From the NCBI GenBank assembly GCA_963971575.1, contig OZ020622.1, forward strand, positions 33,138,301-33,202,300: a DNA stretch of 64,000 nt. The letters are read 5' to 3'. This DNA is from Liopterus haemorrhoidalis. Its lineage: Eukaryota; Arthropoda; Insecta; Coleoptera; Dytiscidae. The notes under the pieces are model-generated. The model made no database searches. It was not told where the DNA came from and saw only the letters and a list, made by a program, of their open reading frames with translations. Both the position numbers and the translations under genes were made by a program. Positions 50,175 to 60,030 of the stretch are shown piece after piece (the stretch's first letter is position 1; every line of letters starts with the position of its first letter).

Positions 50175-51221
50175 TTACTTTTCTTGTACTGGCGTTTCTT
50201 TATGTACAAATTTGGCCCATTCCTTTCTGTTCGTTGCTAGCCTTTTCGCTTCGTTAATCGTTTTCCCTCTTGCTTTTAGTATCTTCTTTATAGTTTCATC
50301 CCATGTACGACGTGGTCTCCCTTTTTTTTTCTTTCCTTGAGTTTTGGTCTCCCATACTGCTTTTACTTGTCTTGTGTTCTGCATCCTCTGTATATGTCCC
50401 CACCAACTCAGTTGTCTCTTTTCGATAAACTTGTGTACTGGTTCGATTTGTAGCTCATTTCTTATGTCAATGTTGCGTATTTTGTCTCTTTTAGTTATAC
50501 CTTTTACTCTTCTTAGATATTTCATTTCTATCGCTTGGATTTTACTCTTCTCTCTTGTCGATAAGTTCCAAGATTCACATCCGAAAGTCAGGATCGGTCT
50601 ATATATCGATTTGTAAACGTTCATTTTAGTTATTTTTGTTATTTCCTTGTTATTGATAATCGTGTTTTGTATGTCGTAATAAAGTTTCATCGTTTTCTCA
50701 ATTCTCGTATTAATTTCCATTTTTTGCTTTCCATTTGGTTCAATATTAATTCCCAAATATTTGAAACTATCTACTTGTTCTATATTGACGTTATCTATGT
50801 TTATATTCAAGTTTTCTTGTTCTCCTATAATCATGACTTTGGTTTTGTTCTTATTTATTTTCATGCCATATTCTTTACATACTTTGTTCCATTTGTTTAG
50901 ATTTCCTTGCAGTTCGTTACTTCCTTTGGCTATGATTACAATGTCATCAGCAAACACTCCTTCTGATATTTCCGTGATATGCATATTTCTGTATCCGATT
51001 TGTAATTTTGATACTTCGTTCTTGCATTTTTTTAAGATGTCATCCATGAATGTAATAAACAATGTGGGGCTTAACCCTCCTCCCTGTCTTAGCCCTTCTA
51101 CCGTCTTAAAAGCATTAGATTGTTTGTTGTTGTGTATCACTATGTTACGATTACTTTCGTAAATGTTTTTAATTATTCTTATTATTTTTTGTTGATTCCT
51201 CTTTGCTCTAATATTTTCCAT
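50175..51221 (-). pseudogene. RTE-like ORF2, RT palm and C-terminal domain
   Basis: Open frame containing VEGLRQGGGLSPTLFITFMD (motif B), EGVFADDIVIIAKG (motif C, FADD), GMKINKNKTKVM (motif D), SFKYLGINIE and the C-terminal block ILTFGCESWNLSTREKSKIQ, MKYLRRVKGITKRDKIRN and LSWWGHIQRM, ending in a basic K-G-R-P-R-R-T-W segment. This C-terminal block is typical of the endonuclease-reverse transcriptase group near RTE. A shift at an A-run near 51190 separates it from the upstream frame, which overlaps it by 40 nt. Confidence 0.85.
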
Positions 51222-52165
51222 AGTATATTACGTGGCACTTTATCAAAGGCCTTTTCTAGGTCAATAAAACCTAGATAAACATTTGTCTTTTTCTGAAGCA
51301 TCTTTTCCGTTATTTGTTTTAAGGTAAATATATGATCTTGTATGCTCATACCTTTTCTAAAGCCACTTTGCGTTTCTTCTAGTGAACGTTCGATAATCGG
51401 TTTTATTTTCTTGTCTATGACTTGTTCATAAATTTTCATCGCTGTGCTCAATAATGTGATACCTCTATAATTACTGCAGACTTTTTTGTCTCCGTTTTTA
51501 TGGATTGGTACTATAAGTGCTGTCTGCCAGTCTTCTGGGATACATTCCTTTTTCCAAAATAAGTTAAGGATTTGTAGCAGTATCTTTGTTCCTTGAGGTC
51601 CCATTTTTTTGATCATTTCAGTTGTTACTTTGTCTGGTCCGGGTGCTTTTCCATTTTTTAGTTCTTTTATTACATCTTTTAATTCTTCAATTGTTATCAT
51701 TTCATCATCATCATCTTCTTCTTCCTCTTCATTCGCTATTCTATCTTGTTCCTCGTACGCTACATTTTCATTTGCGCCTAATAATTCTTCAAAATATTCT
51801 CTCCATCTATCCATTGTATCTTCTTCTTTTGTTAGTAACTCTCCATTTTGAGATTTTATTGATTTTGTGTCATAATTTTTTTCTTTTCTATTAGTTCTTA
51901 TTATTTTGTAAAATAATTTTTGGTTCTCTTTACTATTTTTCTCCATTTTTTCCCCAAATTCTGTCCATGTTTGTCTCTTTGATTTTATGACTAATTCTTT
52001 CACTTTTCTTCGCTGTTCTTTATATTCTATGTAGCTTTCTGTTGTTTTCTTGTTTAGGTAGTCTTTCCAAGCTTTCTTTTTCATTTTAACGTTCTGTTTA
52101 ATTTCCTCAGTCCACCAGGCTGTTTGCTTTACTTTATTGTTCTTTTTATAACTGCCACAAGTCAT
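51182..52165 (-). pseudogene. RTE-like ORF2, linker and RT fingers
   Basis: Open frame with KQTAWWTEEIKQNVKMKKKA at its start, an acidic linker, ELKNGKAPGPDKVTTEMIKK (motif 0), WQTALIVPIHKNGDKKVCSN (motif 1), YRGITLLSTAMKIYEQVIDK, TQSGFRKGMSIQDHIFTLKQ and GFIDLEKAFDKVPRNILWKI (motif A, catalytic Asp). It continues the endonuclease frame after a single-base shift at about 52166 and continues into the palm frame after a shift at about 51190. Confidence 0.85.
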
Positions 52166-52166
52166 T

Positions 52167-53255
52167 TTAGTCGCATCTAATAGGGTCTAAATAGTCTTTA
52201 AATAATTTCCATACCTCTTCTGTATTTCCGTTATCAAACATTTTTATTTTCTTTTGTATTTCAGCTGTTAATAATTCCTCATATTTTTTGCTTGTCTCTT
52301 CATTTCTTAGTTTATATGATTTTATCGTTTCAAATGAAAGCGCCTTCTTGCTTGTTTCCGTATTTGTATTATTTTTTATTATATCTTCTCTTATTTTTGT
52401 CACTACTAGGTAATGGTCACTACCAATTTCAAATTTTCTTCTCACTCTAGTGTCTAATATTGTGCTTCTATTTGTTTCTTCTACGAGCACGTAATCTATT
52501 ATAGATTTTTCGTTTCTGCTTTTCATCTCTCTTGTGTATTTATGTATATCTTTATGTTCAAAGAATGTGTTAGTAATTATTAAATTATGTATTATACAAA
52601 AATCTATCAATCTCTTACCATTGTCATTTCTTATCTCTTCTCCACACTTCCCTATTGTTTTGCTATTATATACATTATCTCTTTTACCCACTCTGCCATT
52701 AAAATCTCCTGCTATATACAGTTTTCCTTTGGCTTTTTCTGTTATATCCGTTAACAAGTCCCAAAATTTTTCTTTGTTACCTACCGTATCATCCTCATTT
52801 GGACCGTACACAATAATTATAGTATTTTGCGTTTCATTTTTGTTTTTCAGTCTGATTGTAAGAATTCTTTCAGACCAAGCTGTCCATTCTTCCAATTGAT
52901 CTTCCAGATTTTTGTTTATTATACATGCAACTCCCGCCGCAGCTCTTTTATTCTTCTCGACACCACTATATATTAGTAAATGCCCATTGTTCATTTTCAC
53001 AAGCCCTCGTCCTTTCTTTTTTGTTTCTGTCACCGCTAATATCTCTAGGTTCGCATGTACAAACTCTTCTTCCAATTCATTTTCTTTTCCCTGTATACTT
53101 CGGATATTCCATGTTCCTAAATTCCATAATATTTGCCTGTTCGTTTCCGTTTTCGTTGCTTTGGTCGTTTTCCTTCCTACCTTGTCTTGTGACTCATCGA
53201 TTAGTTTTTTGGACTTTTCATCTCCAAGTTTTTTATTTTCCAATTCCAAGTCCAT
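52167..53255 (-). pseudogene. RTE-like ORF2, APE endonuclease
   Basis: Open frame from ATG 53255 (overlapping the end of ORF1 by 55 nt). After a basic start it has LGTWNIRSIQGKENELEEEF (Asn), LAVTETKKKGRG (Glu), AGVACIINKNLED, LYIAGDFNGRVGKRDNV (Asp, Asn), RSIIDYVLVEETNR-like sequence and EIGSDHYLVVTKI (Asp, His). All APE motifs are present. It would cut target DNA for priming. The frame ends at 52167 through a one-base shift. Confidence 0.85.
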
Positions 53256-54001
53256 ATCTTACTATCAATTGCAAGATAGTTGTATCCTATTTTTACATAT
53301 TTGCCGGTTTTCTTCTCCTCTTCTGCTCTCATTCTTAACATTTTTTGCATTTCTCTTTCTTGGAGTGTGTAATCACAGTCTATATATACCTTTTCCTCCT
53401 TGAAATCTTTTAATTTTTTCTTGTTCTTAAGTGTTTCAAGCTTATATTCAAAATTTTCCATGGTGATGACGCTCATTCTTTCATTTATTTTGTTAACTGA
53501 TTTTATTTTTACATCTACTGTCATGTTTTCTTTGATAAAGTTTTCTATTTTATTTTTCCAGATATCCTTATTTCCGTCTTGGAGATTTATTCCTCTTATA
53601 ATTAGGTTGTTTCGTCTCTTTTCTCTTTCGGCTTTTTCTAACGTATTTTCCATTATATCCATGTCCTTTTTAATTTCTTCCATTTCTTTCTTCAGTTTTT
53701 CATTATCTTCAGACAGTTTTTTCATTTGTTCTTTGCACTCTCTATTTTGTATTTTTATTTCTTTTAATTCAGATATTAGCTCATGCATAAGGCTTTTCAT
53801 CTCATTTCTTTCCTCCTTTTCTTTTTTATTGTCGTTAATTAATTCTCTCATCATTTCTTTTAGTTCTTCATTGGTAACCATTTTTTCTTTTGGGTCGCCT
53901 TTCTTCGGCGTTCTCACTATCTTTCTGCTTTTTCTAAATATCTCGTCTACTTCTTCGGCTCTTTTCCTTTTAGAGTCTGAATCGCTATCCGTACCGTACA
54001 T
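53201..54001 (-). CDS. RTE-like LINE ORF1, coiled-coil RNA-binding protein
   Basis: An intact 266-codon frame. N-terminus with an acidic/basic start (DSDSDSKRKRAEE), then a Lys/Glu-rich coiled coil (about residues 40-130, EELKEMMRELINDNKKEKEE), then NNLIIRGINLQDGNK (about 132-146), which begins an RRM-like domain, and a basic C-terminus with Y-V-K-I-G-Y. The coiled coil plus RRM layout is that of L1-type ORF1 nucleic-acid chaperones. Extreme Lys/Glu and Asn content makes the opposite strand open too (228 codons), which is a shadow. Confidence 0.75.
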   Translation of the reverse strand: MYGTDSDSDSKRKRAEEVDEIFRKSRKIVRTPKKGDPKEKMVTNEELKEMMRELINDNKKEKEERNEMKSLMHELISELKEIKIQNRECKEQMKKLSEDNEKLKKEMEEIKKDMDIMENTLEKAEREKRRNNLIIRGINLQDGNKDIWKNKIENFIKENMTVDVKIKSVNKINERMSVITMENFEYKLETLKNKKKLKDFKEEKVYIDCDYTLQEREMQKMLRMRAEEEKKTGKYVKIGYNYLAIDSKIWTWNWKIKNLEMKSPKN

Positions 54002-54060
54002 ATTATTGGGCCGGTACTGGCCTGTGCTGGTGCGTGCGTGCGCAGCGCAAGGTCACTGTT

Positions 54061-54286
54061 CGGATCGACTCCTCAGAAACAGATAACCTATCTAACCACA
54101 CTTTCTTAGGTTTTAAAACTAACTTTACTTTATTTTTCTTTATTAATAGTGTTAAATAAAAAAACTAATTTTAACAACTTACGTTTATAACTCAATTCGA
54201 GCTTAATTTCAACTCACAATAGTCTAAAATTTAGATTTTATTGTGGAGCGAAACACAGCTGTATTTGTCAAACAAACGCCAGGGTC
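54061..54286. other. Unassigned
   Basis: No feature seen between the two LINEs. Confidence 0.3.
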
Positions 54287-54398
54287 GGACCAATAATAAT
54301 AATAATAATAATATTTATTCTGTTCTAAAAATATTACATTTTTTACAATCGTCAATCGTTACATAGATACATGATATTTAGCTGGACAAACTGAGTGA

Positions 54399-54860
54399 TC
54401 ATAGAACCTCCTTTAAGTCACTGAAATCGTTTATAAGATACTCCTCAGTGGAGTAGAAGGCCCTGCATATTAAATATCTCTTAGTTATTTTTTTGAATTT
54501 TAAAATGTTGAGACTTTTGATGGCTGGAGGAAGCACATTGTAAAATTTCATCGCGAAGAAATTGGTACTATACCTGGACATTCTAAGTCTTGTAAAGTCT
54601 GGACGTATCTCGTTTTTATTTCTAGTGTCGTGTCTATGGACTGAACTATGGACTAGGAATTTGGTTTGGTTTTCATGAACGTAGAGGATGCAGTGGTGAA
54701 TATACAGGGAAGGTAACGTTAATAAACCCAACTCCACAAATGTTTTCTTGCAGTCGGACCGGTATTGGATGTTCCCCATAATCCTGACAGCTCTACGTTG
54801 TAGAGAAAACAGTCGTCCCACATGGCTGGAATGACCCCAGATTAGAATGGCATAAGTCAA
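54399..54860 (-). pseudogene. LINE ORF2 C-terminal domain
   Basis: Open 153-codon frame: MTYAILIWGHSSHVGRLFSL, then QRRAVRIMGN and HDTRNKNEIRPDFTRLRMSR, TNFFAMKFYNVLPPAIKSLN and a tail AFYSTEEYLINDF. W-G-x-S-x-x-x-x-x-x-x-x-x-Q-R-R-A-V-R-x-x and H-x-T-R are typical of the thumb and C-terminus of CR1/Jockey-superfamily RTs. A frame break separates it from the RT palm upstream. Confidence 0.75.
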
Positions 54861-54988
54861 TTGAGTTTGAATAGAGGCAAAGTAGTAGGTTCTTTGAACT
54901 GCCTTAGACGCACACCATTTTAAGTTTTTTAGGCAGTAAATAGACGAACAAAGTTTCTTGGCTATTTTGTTTGCATGCTGTTCCCAAG

Positions 54989-55600
54989 TCAGCTTATTTC
55001 TAGACCTAGAAAGGATACCGAGACTGGATTGTTGGTGTCCTGTAGATTTCTAGTAGAGAAGACCATAAGTTGGGTTTTGTCCGTATTTAAGGTTAACTTA
55101 TTTTCCAGAAACCAGTTGTGGTAGTAGGACATGGATGATTCTCTATTATCTATAAGTGACGTTAGGGATTTGTTGTTATCAAGGACCGTAGTGTCATCTG
55201 CAAAGAGGATGGTGTTTAACTCAATGTTAACGAAGGGTAGATCATTGATGTACAGTAGGAATAGAACAGGGCCCAGAAATGACCCTTGTGGGACTCCGTG
55301 TTTTACATACAATGTCTGGGAGGTCTCGTTTCCTGCATGTACAAATTGTTTCCTGTTTGTCAGATATGACTCTATGAGACTGATGCTTTCGGGAGTAAAC
55401 TTGTAATATAATAGCTTTTTTGTTAAAATGTCGTGATTAACGCAGTCAAAGGCTTTGCTCAGGTCAAGAAAGCTACCTGAACAGTAGAGTCCTTTTTCAA
55501 AGCAAAATGTGACGTATTCGATTAAATCTAGGATCGCATTAGTGGTTGATTTGCCAGATCTGAAACCATATTGTTTAGAGGAGAGTATATATATAAAAAA
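54989..55600 (-). pseudogene. LINE reverse transcriptase, palm region
   Basis: QYGFRSGKSTTNAILDLIEY, CSGSFLDLSKAFDCVNHDIL (motif A), VKHGVPQGSFLGPVLFLLYI (motif B), NTILFADDTTVLDNN (motif C, FADD) and ENKLTLNTDKTQLMVFS. The frame continues upstream to 55651 into AT-rich sequence that is not part of the domain. Catalytic residues are present, but fingers and endonuclease are lost. Confidence 0.8.
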
Positions 55601-55639
55601 AAAAACATTTCTCGGCAAATGAAATAATAATTTGTTATT

Positions 55640-55855
55640 TTTAATTTTCAATGCATTACTTCTAATTTTTAATTTTTGATTTTTAATCTTTAATTTTTAA
55701 TTTTTAATTTTTAATTTTTAATTTTTAATTTTTAATTTTTAATTTTTAATTTTTAATTTATAATTTATAATTTTTAATTTTTAATTTTAATGTTTTTAAT
55801 TTATTAATTTTTAAAGATCAATTTTAATTTACCAATAAAATTCTTTAAAACGATT
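55640..55855. repeat. AATTTTT-type tandem repeat
   Basis: About 20 near-identical units AATTTTT with few variants, strictest at 55680-55760. It stands between the 5' truncation point of one LINE and the 3' end of the next. Confidence 0.85.
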
Positions 55856-56049
55856 ACCCTTTATTTTTATTTTATTTTATTTTATTTTATTTATTAGGCC
55901 AATCCAACAGGACAAGATGTCCCAATTACAGGTTTGGCACTACATACTACACAAAATTACAAAAACAAAAAAATCATCTGTTGTATAATCTTAAGGCTAG
56001 AATCTTATTAAAATTACATAAAGAAATTACATAAAGAATTGATGTATAA

Positions 56050-58890
56050 TTAAATCAAATTTGAAATTTGCTTTTTAAAACTTACAAGTGACGTGCTGAA
56101 TATGTCTGGAAAATCAGGAAGATCAGAGTAAAAGTTATACAAAATAGATACTCTATTCATGCTAGAGTTTAAATAATAGTTAGTCCGAGTTGGTGCCACA
56201 GAAAAAAGTTCAAAATTTCTAATTGAGTAGTTAGGTGCCCTTAACGAGATTTTGTGAACTAGTTCCGAACAATCTACTAATCCATTCATAATCTTGTACA
56301 AGAATACTAGATCCGTTGTTTTACGTCGTTTTTCAAGTTGCTGTAAATTAACATTGAAAGTAGGAAATTTTCTATTCATGAAATAAATAAATTTATTTTG
56401 TACAGCTTGAATTCTGTTAAGATAGACAAAATACTGGGGGGACCAACAAATGGTTGCAAATTCAAGCTGACTTCTAACCAGCGTTTTATAGAGTGTCATA
56501 ACAGACAGAGGATTCTGAAAACAGCGGCATGAACGTATAAGAAAGCCTAACATTTTGTATGCTTTTTTGACTACAGTATCAATATGCACATCAAGTATTA
56601 ACTTGCTGTCCAGAATGACACCAAGATCTCTAATATTGTCAACAGTGCTAATGGCTGTACCCCCTATATGATAATTGACATCAAAAAAGCTTCGATTCCT
56701 TCCAAATGTAATCTTATGACATTTTTTCAGGTTTAAAGTTAAATTATTATCTAGACAATATTGATAGAGTCTATCGAGATCAGATTGAAGTTTATGACAA
56801 TCATCGGTATGTCTAATCGGGTAAAAAATTTTCATGTCGTCCGCATAAAATAAATATTTGCAGAACTTAAAACATTTAATTATATCATTAATAAACAAAT
56901 TGAATAACAATGGGGCCAAGTGTGAACCTTGTGGAACACCGGAAGTGCAATGTATCCACTCAGAACTGAAGCCATTAACGACAACAGATTGCAGTCTATT
57001 TGTTAAATATGATGAAAACCATCTTAAAAGATTTCCGTGGACACCACAATTTTGAAGTTTTCGCATAAGTATTAGATGATCTATTTTATCAAAAGCTTTG
57101 CTGTAGTCTGTGTATATTGCATCAACTTGTGAGTAATTTTCCATTGACTCTAAAATAAAATCGGTAAACAGGGTAAGATTTGTATCCACAGACCTGCCAG
57201 GGAAGAAGCCATGTTGCTCCGGTATTAAAAGCTGTTTTACATTTGAGAACAGTGTCTTGTATATGATTTTTTCTAAAATTTTTTCAAAAACATTGAGTTT
57301 AGATACCGGCCGATAATTCTCAACTACATCTTTACTGCCACTTTTAAATATCGGGACAACAAATGCCCTCTTCCATGCAGTAGGACACTCACCTTCAGAC
57401 AAAGATGTATTATAAATTAGAGTCAATGGCAATGCTAAAGTAGAAGCACAATTTTTTACAAATATGCTAGGAATTCCATCCGGACCTGCCCCTTTACTAA
57501 TATCGAGACTCTCCATCATACTCAGCACCTCATTAACATTTGTGGATATATCAGATACAGAAACATTATGTTCAAGACAGAGATTTTCATCAAATTTTAT
57601 TTCAGAACATGAAATGGTAGATTTATTAGAATAGACCAATTTAAAATAATCGGAGAAAAACGTACAGATATCTTCACCACTGTTTGCAACAGAAGCTTTG
57701 TATTTCATAGAACTAGGCATATTTATCTTTTTAACTGAATTTATATAGCTCCAAAATTTTTTGCAATTTGATGAAATCTCTGTTTCGACTTGTTTGACAT
57801 AGTCAACATAACATTTTTTTACTAAAGTTTTAACTCGTTTTCTTAAAAGAGAAAACAAGTTATAATAATAACTTGTTTTGAAATTTTTAAATTTTTTATG
57901 TGCTTTATCCTTTTCCGAGATGACTCTAATTACGTCAGCTGTATACCAGCTAGGATAGTTTTTCTTTTTTAAAGATTTAGTACGAACATTTAACCTAATA
58001 ATTTCATTTAAAATAATATAAAATTTGTCGACCATTTTGTCAACAGATAGACCATTAAATTCAGTTTCCCAATTAATTAGTGAAATATTTGTATTAATGT
58101 CATTATAATCAGCCGTTTTAAAGAGAAAAACTTTCCTAGGAAGATTAGTCAAGTTTTCAACATAAATATATTCTACATAAAATTCCATTGCCGGGTGATA
58201 TACATCGAGTTTGGTTAGTGGTTCGTTACATTGCTTCAAAATTATAAAGTCCAAATTTGATAATATTAAATCTAAAATTCTATCATTACTATTTTTAACA
58301 TAATTAAATTGAGCTAACCCGCAATAAGTTATGCAATCAACGAACTCGGAAGACCATTTGTGATAAATGTTATTAGGTTTGAGAGTGTTTAATTTATCAT
58401 CAACATTACGTACCCAATTTAATAATGGAAGATTAAAATCACCACAAATTAAGAACTTATCATCAGGGTTAGCATCAATTATTTTGTACAAATTATTAAT
58501 AAATAACTGTAAGGCATTATGATCATCAGGTGGCAAATAAACACAACAAATGTGCAATTTCACTTGTAAATTATTATTGCACTTGACAGAAACACTTATC
58601 CAGACTTCCTCAACACACGAGGACCACTTAGAGTTAACAGAAAAGGATATATAATTTTTCACGGCAATTAATACACCACCGCCACTCTTTTTTACAGAAG
58701 TTAGAGCAGACCTATCACATCTGACGACACTATATTCATTTGAGAAAATTTCTGAGTCACAAAAAGTAGAGTCAAGATTTGTCTCAGTAAAGCAAATTAA
58801 GTCGTAACTGCACGACATAGAATTAACACGTATAATTTCAGTTTTTGATTTTAACCATCGGACATTTTGATAATAAACTGTTAAACCCAT
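56050..58890 (-). CDS. LINE ORF2: APE endonuclease and reverse transcriptase
   Basis: One open frame of 946 residues. Endonuclease: VYYQNVRWLKSK (residues 5-16, Asn), LICFTETNLDST (near 32, Glu), LICGDFNLPLLNW (near 149, Asp and Asn) and DVYHPAMEFY (near 230, His). RT: GAGPDGIPSIFVKN (near 470), FVVPIFKSGSKDVVENYRPV, EQHGFFPGRSVDTNL, AIYTDYSKAFDKIDH (motif A), TSGVPQGSHLAPLLFNLFIN (motif B), YLFYADDMKIFYPI (motif C near 681, YADD) and a C-terminal domain with RSQLEFATICWSP and RIQAVQNKFIYFM. There is no RNase H. ATG 58890 is the first in frame and lies 40 nt after the ORF1 stop. A related but broken gene is at 43925-44708. Confidence 0.92.
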   Translation of the reverse strand: MGLTVYYQNVRWLKSKTEIIRVNSMSCSYDLICFTETNLDSTFCDSEIFSNEYSVVRCDRSALTSVKKSGGGVLIAVKNYISFSVNSKWSSCVEEVWISVSVKCNNNLQVKLHICCVYLPPDDHNALQLFINNLYKIIDANPDDKFLICGDFNLPLLNWVRNVDDKLNTLKPNNIYHKWSSEFVDCITYCGLAQFNYVKNSNDRILDLILSNLDFIILKQCNEPLTKLDVYHPAMEFYVEYIYVENLTNLPRKVFLFKTADYNDINTNISLINWETEFNGLSVDKMVDKFYIILNEIIRLNVRTKSLKKKNYPSWYTADVIRVISEKDKAHKKFKNFKTSYYYNLFSLLRKRVKTLVKKCYVDYVKQVETEISSNCKKFWSYINSVKKINMPSSMKYKASVANSGEDICTFFSDYFKLVYSNKSTISCSEIKFDENLCLEHNVSVSDISTNVNEVLSMMESLDISKGAGPDGIPSIFVKNCASTLALPLTLIYNTSLSEGECPTAWKRAFVVPIFKSGSKDVVENYRPVSKLNVFEKILEKIIYKTLFSNVKQLLIPEQHGFFPGRSVDTNLTLFTDFILESMENYSQVDAIYTDYSKAFDKIDHLILMRKLQNCGVHGNLLRWFSSYLTNRLQSVVVNGFSSEWIHCTSGVPQGSHLAPLLFNLFINDIIKCFKFCKYLFYADDMKIFYPIRHTDDCHKLQSDLDRLYQYCLDNNLTLNLKKCHKITFGRNRSFFDVNYHIGGTAISTVDNIRDLGVILDSKLILDVHIDTVVKKAYKMLGFLIRSCRCFQNPLSVMTLYKTLVRSQLEFATICWSPQYFVYLNRIQAVQNKFIYFMNRKFPTFNVNLQQLEKRRKTTDLVFLYKIMNGLVDCSELVHKISLRAPNYSIRNFELFSVAPTRTNYYLNSSMNRVSILYNFYSDLPDFPDIFSTSLVSFKKQISNLI

Positions 58891-58930
58891 TTTTAAAGAG
58901 AAATAATGTTAAAAATGATTATTAGAAAAA

Positions 58931-59884
58931 TTAAGCCATAAGCCTAGAGATATCATCAGCAGATGTTATAGATTTGATCCCCGTTGTATCCGACTTCCTG
59001 GCAAAGATCTTACAATTTCTGGTCCATATATACTTAAACCCTACTTGGCGAAGAGATTCACGGGCCTTTTTAAATAGGGCACTATTATTTGCCGTTAGAT
59101 GATCATTGAAGTAAATAGTTTGTTGAGGACCTTCAATTGTTAATTCTTTTGTCGTTAGAGGTTTGAAAGATTTTGCCGAGGTTATGAATTGTTCCTTTTT
59201 ACGCCTAGATACAAATCTCACAATAATGCTGCGCGGACTACGATTGTCCCTGTTGGAATGTGGGACTCGATGGCTGGCTTCAAGATCTTCTTCGTTAATT
59301 TCGACTCCTATTACTTTGCCAATAGTAGTCGCAATACTAGATATATTTTCATTATTACGTTCTGGTAAATTATTAATGACAATATTGTTCAGCCTAGAAT
59401 ACTGCTCCAAATTATCAATTCGTTTAGCAAGTTCTATTGTCGTTGCTTTTAAATCATTATTCTCATTTTTCAGGGTCTCAATAATTTTCATTTGATTATC
59501 AAAAGAGTTCAATTTTTTCTCAAAATCGGAGATTTTGTCCGAACAAAAGTTGACTGATTGCAGTAAAGGATCAAGTTTGTTATTGAATTCTCTAATAATA
59601 TCCCTTTTAAATGATTCAAAAAAATTGTTCAAATAAGGAGGCACTAATGGCTTTGAGCTTTCATTGTCGTCATCAGCGTCATCTGTTATTATGCTGGACG
59701 TATTTAAGTCCTCCTTACGGCATTTCAAACAATACCAAGCAATAGATTTTTTTTCTAATAATTTTACTTCATCATCTTCAACCTTCGCACACTGCGGATG
59801 AAAAGATTGGCGGCAGCCAACGCAGCGCACGCCAGGGCTACGTCGGTTAATAGCACGCTTACAGGTGACACAAGTAACGGCCAT
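58931..59884 (-). CDS. LINE ORF1: PHD-like finger, coiled coil, RRM-like domain
   Basis: ORF of 317 residues from ATG 59884-59882. A PHD-like zinc finger comes first (CVTCKRAINRRSPGVRCVGC, then FHPQC and WYCLKC, residues 4-54), then a linker, a coiled coil (about 95-165, KISDFEKKLNSFDNQMKIIE), an RRM-like region beginning NNIVINNLPERNN (about 163) with RSIIVRFVSRRKKEQFI, and a C-terminal domain with YFNDHLTANNSALFKKARE and KYIWTRNCKIFA. This layout is known from CR1-like and related LINE ORF1s, which bind element RNA and may contact chromatin by the finger. The frame is open 86 codons further upstream, but the segment is 5' UTR with no conserved motif, so 59884 is the better start. Confidence 0.85.
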   Translation of the reverse strand: MAVTCVTCKRAINRRSPGVRCVGCRQSFHPQCAKVEDDEVKLLEKKSIAWYCLKCRKEDLNTSSIITDDADDDNESSKPLVPPYLNNFFESFKRDIIREFNNKLDPLLQSVNFCSDKISDFEKKLNSFDNQMKIIETLKNENNDLKATTIELAKRIDNLEQYSRLNNIVINNLPERNNENISSIATTIGKVIGVEINEEDLEASHRVPHSNRDNRSPRSIIVRFVSRRKKEQFITSAKSFKPLTTKELTIEGPQQTIYFNDHLTANNSALFKKARESLRQVGFKYIWTRNCKIFARKSDTTGIKSITSADDISRLMA

Positions 59885-59899
59885 GACGAGAACCAACGT

Positions 59900-59985
59900 A
59901 CCTGACGTGGATGTGTTGTAGACGTGACGTAGACGTGGATATGTTGAAGACGTGACGTAGACGTGACGTAGCCTGATCCTCTGGG
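59900..59985 (-). promoter_or_regulatory. Tandem TACGTCACGTC repeats in LINE 5' UTR
   Basis: On the minus strand TACGTCACGTC occurs three times (about 59975-59920) with further ACGTC copies and two CATATCCACGTC / CACATCCACGTC units. TACGTCA is close to the CRE half-site context. Repeated elements just upstream of ORF1 are typical of internal LINE promoters. Confidence 0.5.
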
Positions 59986-60030
59986 CGAAGTTTAACAAGA
60001 CTCGACCATTGACAAACAGCTGATTGTTAT

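Larger units (their letters stand above)
50092..54060 (-). mobile_element. RTE-like LINE, nearly complete
   Basis: Minus strand: ORF1 (54001-53201), overlapping ORF2 in three open frames (53255-50175), a short 3' UTR and ATT/TA repeats at its 3' end (50092-50116 on the plus strand). Only two single-step frameshifts break ORF2, so the copy is fairly young. The 5' UTR is short and GC-rich (54002-54060). Confidence 0.8.
54287..55600 (-). mobile_element. CR1/Jockey-superfamily LINE, 5'-truncated
   Basis: Minus-strand RT half and C-terminal domain, ending in a 3' tail of ATT repeats (54292-54322 on the plus strand as AATAATAAT). The tail is like that of the element at 29630. Truncated at about 55600 within the RT fingers. 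Confidence 0.75.
55860..60030 (-). mobile_element. CR1/Jockey-superfamily LINE with both ORFs open
   Basis: From right to left: 5' UTR with tandem CRE-like motifs, ORF1 (59884-58931), a 40-nt spacer, ORF2 (58890-56050), a 3' UTR of about 150 bp and a tail of TAAAA repeats (55862-55897 on the plus strand as TTTTA). Both ORFs lack stops or shifts and all catalytic motifs are present, so the copy could be functional. The right border is uncertain, and no target duplication was found because both flanks are low-complexity or unrecognised. Confidence 0.85.

Noticed and set aside
53400..54086. 228-codon plus-strand ORF, hydrophobic
   Set aside because: It is the antisense of the Lys/Glu-rich coiled coil of the RTE-like ORF1.
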